Assembly (NCBI GenBank): GCA_036522155.1
Contig: DATDGI010000257.1
Location: forward strand, 1 to 20,448
Origin: UBA9676 sp036522155
GTDB taxonomy: Bacteria; Actinomycetota; Actinomycetes; Streptosporangiales; Streptosporangiaceae
DNA: 20,448 nucleotides
Reading direction: 5' to 3'
Shown here piece by piece: positions 15,473 to 20,448 of the stretch. Position 1 is the first letter of the stretch, and every line of letters starts with the position of its first letter. A program made the translations under genes and the position numbers. The notes under the pieces are model-generated. The model was not told the origin of the DNA. It searched no databases and saw only the letters and a list, made by a program, of their open reading frames with translations.

Positions 15473-15478
15473 TACCAT
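15473..15478 (+). promoter_or_regulatory. Candidate -10 element, promoter of PCuAC-like lipoprotein
   Basis: TACCAT lies 6 nt before the ATG at 15485, just 4 nt after the glycosyltransferase stop. The intervening GAGGCC could act as a short-spaced ribosome site instead. Confidence 0.4.
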
Positions 15479-15484
15479 GAGGCC

Positions 15485-15982
15485 ATGCTGGCAACGGCCC
15501 GCCGGCGGGCACCACGCACGGCCTGGGCCGTGGCCGCCGGGGTGGTCGCGGCAGCCTCGTTTGGCATAAGCGGGTGCAGCGCGCCGCCGCCGGCGCCGGC
15601 CGTGCGGATCACCCTGAGCAGCGCCTACCTGCCGGTGCCCGATGCCGGGACCACGGTCGCCTACCTCATGATCAGCAACAACGGCGAAGCCGCCGACCGC
15701 CTGGTAGCGGCGCGGATCAGCGCCGGCGGGGAGGTCGTCCTGCGCGCCCCGGCCGGGCCCGCTGGCACCGGCATGCACACGATCTCCTCCATCCCGATCC
15801 CGGCGCACTCGACCATCGCGCTCAAGCCCGACGGTTACCACCTGCTGATCACCGGCACCGGCCCGATCCACGGCGGCCGTGACGTCCGGCTGACCCTGGT
15901 GTTCGCCCGGGCGGGGCCGGTGTCAGTGCTGGCCCAGCCGACCAACCCGCAGACCGGCGGCAGCACGATCCTGTTCAACTGA
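15485..15982 (+). CDS. PCuAC (DUF461)-like lipoprotein with degenerate copper site
   Basis: A 165-residue predicted lipoprotein: basic N-terminus (ATARRRAPR), hydrophobic core, lipobox GISGC with Cys31. The rest follows the PCuAC fold: VAYLMISNNGEAADRLVAA, VVLRAP, and IPIPAHSTIALKPDGYHLLI. PCuAC proteins carry Cu(I) to cytochrome oxidase through His and Met ligands (an H-x(n)-M ... HxM pattern). Here the first His position is Arg87 (VVLRAP instead of VELHE) and the HxM is HLL (His119, Leu121); only Met97 and His119 remain. Copper transfer by the usual site is therefore doubtful. It ends 1 nt before the S33 peptidase start, so the two are probably one transcript. No oxidase or Sco gene is nearby. 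Confidence 0.82.
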   Translation: MLATARRRAPRTAWAVAAGVVAAASFGISGCSAPPPAPAVRITLSSAYLPVPDAGTTVAYLMISNNGEAADRLVAARISAGGEVVLRAPAGPAGTGMHTISSIPIPAHSTIALKPDGYHLLITGTGPIHGGRDVRLTLVFARAGPVSVLAQPTNPQTGGSTILFN

Positions 15983-15983
15983 C

Positions 15984-17261
15984 ATGACCAGCTACCAGCA
16001 GGCCGGGACGGTGCTGACCGACCACGTCTTCACCGTGCCGCTCGACCATGCCCGCCCGGACGGCGAGCAGATCGAGATCTTCGGCCGGGAGGTGGCCGCG
16101 GCGGGCCAGGACGCGCGGCCGTGGCTGGTATTCCTGCAGGGCGGGCCGGGGTTTGGCGGCCCCCGCCCGCACGGCCGGGACAGCTGGCTGGACCGGGCGC
16201 TCACCGACTACCGGGTGCTGCTGCTCGACCAGCGCGGCACCGGCCGGTCCACCCCGGCCACCCGGCAGACCCTGGCCCGCTTCGGCACCGCCGCCGGGCA
16301 GGCCGCCTACCTCGCCCACTTCCGCGCGGACGCGATCGTGCGGGACGCCGAACTGGTCCGGCGGGCGGTCACCGGCGGCGAGCCGTGGAGCGTGCTCGGC
16401 CAGAGCTTCGGCGGGTTCTGCACGGTGACCTACCTGTCGCTGGCGCCGGAGGGCCTGCGCGAGGCCTTCATCACCGGCGGCCTGCCCGGCCTGTCGGCCG
16501 GCCCCGACGACGTGTACCGGATGACCTACCGCAAGGTGGCGGCCAAGGTCGGCGAGCACTACCGGCGCTACCCGGGCGACGCGGAGCAGGCCCGGCGGGT
16601 GGCCAGGCACCTGAGCCGCCACCGGGTGACCCGCCCGGACGGGGCGCCGTTCACGGTCGAGTCGTTCCAGGCCCTCGGCCACGTGCTCGGCGCCAGCACC
16701 GGCAGCGACGATCTGCACTACCTGCTGGAGGACCCGTTCGCGGCGGGCGAGCTGTCGGACGCGTTCCTGGACGCGGTGCAGGCGAACCTGAGCTTCGCGG
16801 CCGCGCCGCTGTACGCGGTCCTGCACGAGGCGTGTTATGCGCAGGGCGCGGCCACCGGCTGGTCGGCGCACCGGGTCCGGGCCGAGTTCGCCGGGTTCGA
16901 CCCGGCGGCGGCGGTCGACGGTGACGCGCCGCTGCTGTTCACCGGGGAGATGATCTACCCCTGGCTGTTCGAGCTGGACCCGGCGCTGCGGCCGCTGCGG
17001 GGCGCGGCCGAGGAACTGGCCGGGCGGGCGGACTGGCCCGCGCTGTACGACCCGGCGCGGCTGGCGGCCAACGAGGTGCCGGTGGCGGCGGCGGTGTACT
17101 TCAACGACATGTACGTGCCGGCCGAGCTGTCGGTGCCGACCGGCCAGGCCATCGGCGGCCTGCGGGCCTGGGTGACCAGCGAATACGAGCACGACGGGCT
17201 GCGGGTCAGCAACGGTGCCGTGCTGGACCGCCTGATCGCGATGGTGCGCGGCACGGTCTGA
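15984..17261 (+). CDS. S33 family alpha/beta hydrolase, proline iminopeptidase-like
   Basis: A 425-residue cytosolic enzyme with no signal peptide. The catalytic machinery is visible: oxyanion loop LQGGPG (51-56, Gln replacing the usual His of HGGPG), LLDQRGTGRS (81-89), nucleophile Ser141 in GQSFGG, Asp375 in YFNDMYVP and His403 in YEHDG. A helical cap domain lies between about 170 and 330. Length and motif order match actinobacterial prolyl aminopeptidase-like proteins, which release N-terminal proline from short peptides; the exact substrate is not shown by sequence. The ATG at 15984 follows the PCuAC-like stop by one base, implying co-translation. The stop codon sits in the loop of a 9-bp hairpin that may terminate the transcript. 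Confidence 0.9.
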   Translation: MTSYQQAGTVLTDHVFTVPLDHARPDGEQIEIFGREVAAAGQDARPWLVFLQGGPGFGGPRPHGRDSWLDRALTDYRVLLLDQRGTGRSTPATRQTLARFGTAAGQAAYLAHFRADAIVRDAELVRRAVTGGEPWSVLGQSFGGFCTVTYLSLAPEGLREAFITGGLPGLSAGPDDVYRMTYRKVAAKVGEHYRRYPGDAEQARRVARHLSRHRVTRPDGAPFTVESFQALGHVLGASTGSDDLHYLLEDPFAAGELSDAFLDAVQANLSFAAAPLYAVLHEACYAQGAATGWSAHRVRAEFAGFDPAAAVDGDAPLLFTGEMIYPWLFELDPALRPLRGAAEELAGRADWPALYDPARLAANEVPVAAAVYFNDMYVPAELSVPTGQAIGGLRAWVTSEYEHDGLRVSNGAVLDRLIAMVRGTV

Positions 17262-17274
17262 TACCGGCCGTGCC
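17250..17274 (+). terminator. 9-bp hairpin spanning the peptidase stop codon
   Basis: GGCACGGTC (17250-17258) pairs with GGCCGTGCC (17266-17274), eight Watson-Crick pairs and one G-U, with a 7-nt loop that contains the TGA stop. No U-tract. It separates the peptidase from the MFS promoter. Confidence 0.5.
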
Positions 17275-17290
17275 CGGCCCGACTAGGTAG

Positions 17291-17318
17291 TTGCGGTCAA
17301 GCAAGTATCGGGTAGGCT
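17291..17318 (+). promoter_or_regulatory. Candidate promoter of MFS transporter
   Basis: TTGCGG (17291-17296), a 16-bp spacer and TAGGCT (17313-17318). The GTG start at 17327 is 8 nt downstream with no Shine-Dalgarno, so translation is probably leaderless. Confidence 0.55.
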
Positions 17319-17326
17319 GGGTTAGC

Positions 17327-19066
17327 GTGCAGGAACAGCGTGCTGGGCTGGCGGCCCCGGGCGGGCGGTACAAGTGGGTGGCGCTCTCCAACACGACCCT
17401 GTCCATCACCATGGCGACCATCGACGCCTCGATCGTCATCATCGCCATGCCGGCCATCTTCCGCGGCATCCACCTGAACCCGCTGGCCCCCGGCAACATC
17501 ACCTACCTGCTGTGGATGATCATGGGGTACCTGCTGGTGACGGCGGTGCTGGTGGTCACGCTCGGCCGGCTGGGCGACATGTTCGGCCGGGTGCGGATCT
17601 ACAACCTCGGGTTCGTGGTCTTCACGCTGGCCTCGATCGCGCTGTCGCTGGATCCGCTGACCGGCCCGCCCGGCGCCCTCTGGCTGATCGGCTGGCGACT
17701 GGTCCAGGCCGTCGGCGGCGCCATGCTGATGGCCAACGCGGCCGCGATCCTCACCGACGCCTTCCCCGCCCGCCAGCGCGGCATGGCGCTCGGCATCAAC
17801 CAGATCGCCGGCATCGCCGGCCAGTTCGTCGGGCTGCTGCTGGGCGGGCTGCTGGCCGCCTGGGACTGGCGCGCGGTGTTCTGGGTGAACGTGCCGATTG
17901 GGGTGATCGGCACCATCTGGTCCTACCGGAGCCTGCGGGAGATCTCCTCCACCCGCCGGGCCAGGATCGACTGGGCCGGCAACATCACCTTCGCGCTCGG
18001 CGCCGGCCTGCTGCTGGCCGCCATCACCTACGGCATCCAGCCCTACGGCGGGCACGCGACCGGCTGGACCAGCCCGCGGGTGATCGGCGGGCTGGCGGCC
18101 GGGGTGGCGCTGCTGATCGCGTTCGGCATCATCGAGACCAAGATCGCCGAACCGATGTTCAGCATGGGGCTGTTCAAGATCCGGGCCTTCGCGGCCGGCA
18201 ACGCGGCCAGCCTGCTCGGCTCGATCGCCCGCGGCGGGCTCCAGTTCATGCTGGTGATCTGGCTGGCCGGGGTCTGGCTGCCGCTGCACGGGTACGACTT
18301 CGCGGTCACCCCGCTCTGGGCGGGCATCTACATGCTGCCGCTGACCACCGGGTTCCTGCTGGCCGGGCCGGTGTCGGGTTACCTGTCGGACCGGTACGGG
18401 CCGCGCCCGTTCGCCACCGCCGGCCTGCTGGTCGCCGCGTTCGCGTTCGTCGGCCTCATGCTGCTCCCGGTCGACTTCCCGTACTGGGTGTTCGCACTGA
18501 TCATCTTCGGCAACGGGATCGGCTCGGGGCTGTTCGCCTCGCCCAACACCTCCGCGATCATGAGCAGCGTGCCGGCCAGGCACCGCGGCTCCGCCTCCGG
18601 CATGCGGGCCACCTTCCAGAACTCGGGCATGTCCCTGTCCATCGGCATCTTCTTCTCGCTGCTGATCACCGGGCTGGCCGCCAGCCTGCCCCGCACCCTG
18701 GCCCGCGGCCTGCACGCCCAGGGCGTGCCGCTGGCGGCCGCCTCCCAGATCAGCCACCTGCCGCCGGTCAGCACGGTGTTCGCCGCCCTCCTCGGCTTCA
18801 ACCCGGTGCAGCACCTGCTCGGGCCGTCCGGGGTGCTGGCCTCGCTCCCCCCGGGCCGGGCCGCGGTGCTGACCGGGCACCAGTTCTTCCCGCACCTCAT
18901 CTCCGGGCCGTTCCACCACGGGCTGATCATCGTGTTCAGCGCGGCCGCGGCCATGTCCCTGGCCGGGGCGGCGGTCTCGCTGCTGCGCGGCGGCCAGTTC
19001 TACTACGACGCGCCGGACGAGCCGAGCCCGGCGAGCGCAGCCGCGCCGGCCGAAGCGGTGACGTAG
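17327..19066 (+). CDS. MFS transporter, DHA2 (14-TM) drug:H+ antiporter family
   Basis: A 579-residue polytopic protein with about 14 transmembrane spans, the DHA2 layout of EmrB/QacA-type exporters. Motif A is GRLGDMFGRVR (80-90), an acidic residue sits in the first span (Asp33 in MATIDASIVIIAMPAI), and a motif C-like run is GINQIAGIAGQFVGLLLGG. A long extracytoplasmic loop (about residues 455-535) lies before the last span, and the tail is short and Pro/Ala/Glu-rich. It most likely exports a small hydrophobic compound by proton exchange; substrate unknown. GTG 17327 is chosen over the upstream in-frame TTG because it sits just after the promoter elements. No regulator gene is adjacent. Its TAG stop forms the first three bases of the next gene's -10. 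Confidence 0.92.
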   Translation: MQEQRAGLAAPGGRYKWVALSNTTLSITMATIDASIVIIAMPAIFRGIHLNPLAPGNITYLLWMIMGYLLVTAVLVVTLGRLGDMFGRVRIYNLGFVVFTLASIALSLDPLTGPPGALWLIGWRLVQAVGGAMLMANAAAILTDAFPARQRGMALGINQIAGIAGQFVGLLLGGLLAAWDWRAVFWVNVPIGVIGTIWSYRSLREISSTRRARIDWAGNITFALGAGLLLAAITYGIQPYGGHATGWTSPRVIGGLAAGVALLIAFGIIETKIAEPMFSMGLFKIRAFAAGNAASLLGSIARGGLQFMLVIWLAGVWLPLHGYDFAVTPLWAGIYMLPLTTGFLLAGPVSGYLSDRYGPRPFATAGLLVAAFAFVGLMLLPVDFPYWVFALIIFGNGIGSGLFASPNTSAIMSSVPARHRGSASGMRATFQNSGMSLSIGIFFSLLITGLAASLPRTLARGLHAQGVPLAAASQISHLPPVSTVFAALLGFNPVQHLLGPSGVLASLPPGRAAVLTGHQFFPHLISGPFHHGLIIVFSAAAAMSLAGAAVSLLRGGQFYYDAPDEPSPASAAAPAEAVT

Positions 19067-19069
19067 GCT
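19064..19069 (+). promoter_or_regulatory. Candidate -10 element of zinc-ribbon gene, overlapping MFS stop codon
   Basis: TAGGCT lies 6 nt before GTG 19076. Its first three bases are the stop codon of the MFS gene. No Shine-Dalgarno is present in the intervening TCAGCC, which supports a leaderless start. Confidence 0.5.
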
Positions 19070-19075
19070 TCAGCC

Positions 19076-19300
19076 GTGCCACGTTACGAGTACCGCTGCC
19101 GGGCGTGCGGCGCCACCTTCGAGCGCAGCCGGCCGATGGCGGAGGCCTCCGATCCGTGCCCCTGCCCCCAGGGGCACGACGACACGGTGAAGCTGCTGTC
19201 CACGGTCGCGGTCGGCGGCCGGGCCGAGGCCAGTGGCCAGGCCGGGCCGGCCCGCGGGGCCGGTGGCGGCTGCTGCGGCGGCGCCTGCGGCTGCGGCTGA
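19076..19300 (+). CDS. FmdB-like zinc-ribbon protein
   Basis: A 74-residue protein starting PRYEYRCRACGATFE, the signature of the FmdB/CxxC_CXXC_SSSS regulatory-protein family. The first zinc pair is Cys8-x2-Cys11. The second knuckle is unusual: in place of CPxCG it has PCPCPQGHDD, offering Cys28, Cys30 and His34, so the metal may be held by three Cys plus one His. TVKLLSTVAVGG matches the family strand, and the tail is Gly/Cys-rich (GGGCCGGACGCG), as in many actinobacterial members. The role is unknown; the family is often called a putative regulator. The GTG start is 6 nt after TAGGCT. It ends 11 bp from the convergent siderophore-interacting gene. Confidence 0.9.
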   Translation: MPRYEYRCRACGATFERSRPMAEASDPCPCPQGHDDTVKLLSTVAVGGRAEASGQAGPARGAGGGCCGGACGCG

Positions 19301-19311
19301 CCCAGCCCCCG

Positions 19312-20091
19312 CTAGCCGTCCCTGGCTGGCTCGCCGTGGGCGGCGTTGGCCCGGCCCCGGCCCCAGTAGGCCTTGGGTGATATCTGCTCCTCCGCCAGCC
19401 CGCGGGCGGCCAGCGCCGCGCGCAGCGCCAGCACCACGCTGGCCTCCCCGGCCAGGTAAGCATGACCGCGGCCCGGCGGCAGCCCGGCGGCGGTGACGGC
19501 GGCCACCAGCCCGGCGGGCTCGCCCGCGGGCCGGCCATCCCGGTGCAGCCAGGTCAGCTCCGCGTCCGCGGCGGTGACCAGTTCCCGCTCGTCCGCCCGG
19601 CTGGGCACCTCCAGGATCAGCAGCGCCCGGGCTCCGGCCGGCAGCGCGCCCGCCATCGCGAACCAGGCCGGCAGCGCCGACTCGTCGGCGGCGAACAGAT
19701 GCCAGTCCGCGGCCGGGTTGACGAAGATCTTGCCCCGCGGGCCGATGCCCTCGATCTGGTCACCCGGCCCGGCGGCGGCCACCCAGCGCTCGCCCGGGCC
19801 CTCGCTGTGCCGGACCACGTCCACCGTGACCAGCCGCCGGGCGCGGTCGAGGCCGGCGATCGTGTAGCGGCGGCGGACCGGCCGGTCCCCGGCCACCCCC
19901 ACCATCAGCATCAGATCCTGGCCCGGCTGGTATTCCAGGCCGGCCAGTTCCGGCGCGGTGAGCACCAGCCGCTGCAGGGCCGGGCTGAGCCGCTGCGACG
20001 ACACCACTTCCAGCCGCATCCGGGTGGTCCCGGCCAGCGGCCCGGCCAGCACGGCGAACGGGTCGTTGAGTGCCGGGGCGGGTTCGGTCAC
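19312..20091 (-). CDS. Siderophore-interacting protein (FAD/NAD(P)H ferric-siderophore reductase family)
   Basis: A 259-residue cytosolic flavoprotein of the ViuB/YqjH-like family, which reduces ferric siderophores to release iron. The FAD-binding domain shows RLVLTAPEL, YQPGQDLML and the flavin motif RRRYTIAG (73-80), then GPGDQIEGIGPRGKIF. The SIP C-terminal domain has LFAADESALPAW, YLAGEASVVLALRAAL and the terminal KAYWGRGRANAAHGEP motif. Length is typical. The GTG at 20091 is 6 nt after TAGGGT on the minus strand, so the mRNA is probably leaderless. No siderophore synthesis or uptake genes are in the window, so the siderophore partner is unknown. The promoter is packed with short palindromes, a possible site for iron-dependent control. 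Confidence 0.93.
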   Translation of the reverse strand: MTEPAPALNDPFAVLAGPLAGTTRMRLEVVSSQRLSPALQRLVLTAPELAGLEYQPGQDLMLMVGVAGDRPVRRRYTIAGLDRARRLVTVDVVRHSEGPGERWVAAAGPGDQIEGIGPRGKIFVNPAADWHLFAADESALPAWFAMAGALPAGARALLILEVPSRADERELVTAADAELTWLHRDGRPAGEPAGLVAAVTAAGLPPGRGHAYLAGEASVVLALRAALAARGLAEEQISPKAYWGRGRANAAHGEPARDG

Positions 20092-20097
20092 CGCTTC

Positions 20098-20122
20098 ACC
20101 CTAGGGCATGCCCGTCCCGGGA
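20098..20122 (-). promoter_or_regulatory. Promoter of siderophore-interacting gene with three clustered palindromes
   Basis: The -10 candidate TAGGGT occupies 20098-20103 on the minus strand, 6 nt before the GTG. Palindromes CCCTAGGG (20099-20106), GGGCATGCCC (20104-20113) and TCCCGGGA (20115-20122) overlap or abut it. They do not match the known DtxR/IdeR box by eye, so any regulator is unknown. Confidence 0.45.
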
Positions 20123-20226
20123 AACTCAGCCGCCTTCCTCGCGTTATCGGCCGGCCACCTCGTTAAGCTGACTTCGCATCCGATGACCGCTTTACCTGAC
20201 ATGCGGAGGCGATCTCGCAAGACTTC

Positions 20227-20448
20227 GTGCTCACCGGCGATGACCGGTCCTCAGCTGATGTGGTGCGGGCGGTGCTCGCGCCACGCTTTTCACTGGCCCC
20301 CAGCGGGCGGCCGCGGACGCTGCGGCAGACGTGGCTGGACACCTTCGACTGGCGGCTGCACCAGGCCGGGTTCACCCTCGCCCACAGCACCGGCTCCCGG
20401 GTCAGTGAGTACCTGCTCAGCGGCGGCGATGGCGAGCAGCTGACCGTC
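20227..20448 (+). CDS. Partial N-terminus of a CYTH/CHAD-like protein (cut by window end)
   Basis: The frame ending at base 20448 is open from 20200 and encodes FVLTGDDRSSADVVRAVLAP, then RQTWLDTFDWRLHQAGFTLA and a strand-like SEYLLSGGDGEQLTV. The LDTFDWRLHQAG segment resembles the FDTPDxRLxxAG strand-turn of CYTH domains, as found at the start of CHAD-domain proteins; the classic ExExK motif is absent in what is visible. The start is unclear: GTG 20227 is the first standard start codon in frame but has no ribosome site. A GGAGG at 20205-20209 is followed by no standard start at a normal distance in this frame. A competing open frame in the same stretch (ATG 20108, 20183 or 20201) has shadow-like composition. 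Family call is tentative. Confidence 0.45.
   Translation, partial: MLTGDDRSSADVVRAVLAPRFSLAPSGRPRTLRQTWLDTFDWRLHQAGFTLAHSTGSRVSEYLLSGGDGEQLTV

Noticed and set aside
17288..17306. TTGC-N6-GCAA inverted repeat over the MFS -35
   Set aside because: Four-base arms are too short to support an operator, and no regulator gene is adjacent.
17297..18919. 540-residue minus-strand open frame opposite the MFS gene
   Set aside because: Its Gln/Arg/Gly/His-rich composition without motifs is the usual antisense product of a GC-rich membrane protein gene.
19295..19307. Small hairpin GGCTG-ACC-CAGCC at the end of the zinc-ribbon gene
   Set aside because: A five-pair stem with a 3-nt loop and no U-tract is expected often by chance in DNA this GC-rich, so it is not called as a terminator.
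17374..19380. 668-residue plus-strand open frame overlapping the MFS and zinc-ribbon genes
   Set aside because: It is an out-of-frame reading of two genes with clear motifs, composed mostly of Arg, Gly, Ala and Pro.
1..20448. Search for defence systems, toxin-antitoxin pairs, prophage, insertion sequences or CRISPR
   Set aside because: No matching domains, terminal repeats, repeat-spacer arrays or compositional breaks were seen. The genes are ordinary actinobacterial chromosomal families.

Overview
The window is a GC-rich, densely coding stretch of bacterial chromosome with GTG starts, 4-bp ATGA/GTGA gene overlaps and many of the gene families typical of Actinomycetota (DUF4232 exported proteins, NarL-type two-component systems, FmdB-type zinc ribbon, siderophore-interacting protein). 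I would place it in a filamentous or soil actinomycete but cannot name a genus. I see no rRNA, tRNA, insertion sequence, CRISPR array, phage gene or change in codon style. No gene-free stretch exceeds about 150 bases. The many very long ORFs opposite genes are high-GC shadows.

Layout. Positions 5-3461 (minus) are a four-gene ABC-2 operon ordered ATPase, permease, ATPase, permease. It is divergent from a sensor kinase/response regulator pair at 3561-5428 that probably controls it. A PhzF-family enzyme (5448-6257) converges on a gamma-glutamyltransferase-like gene (6258-8060, minus) with no base between the stop codons. Two neighbouring DUF4232 genes follow, one with a cleavable signal peptide and one a lipoprotein (8151-9419). 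Next are a DUF885 metallopeptidase-like gene (9458-10993) and a MarR-GNAT fusion (to 12007) whose promoter carries two inverted repeats exactly two helical turns apart. Its stop shares a CTAG with the stop of a second, minus-strand sensor kinase/regulator pair (12004-13838). A 112-bp divergent intergenic region with paired operator-like repeats separates that pair from a GT39-like membrane glycosyltransferase (13951-15468). Downstream lie a PCuAC-like lipoprotein with a degraded copper site, an S33 peptidase, a 14-TM MFS exporter, a small FmdB-like zinc ribbon, a siderophore-interacting protein (minus), and the start of a CYTH/CHAD-like protein cut by the window end.

The most consistent signal outside the genes is a TANNNT hexamer 6-8 nt in front of the start codon of at least eight genes, which implies that leaderless transcription is common here. 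These genes mostly lack a good Shine-Dalgarno sequence, while genes with a good one lack the hexamer. Several hairpins without U-tracts sit at gene ends. I found no convincing wholly new multi-gene system; the regulatory DNA is more interesting than the gene content.
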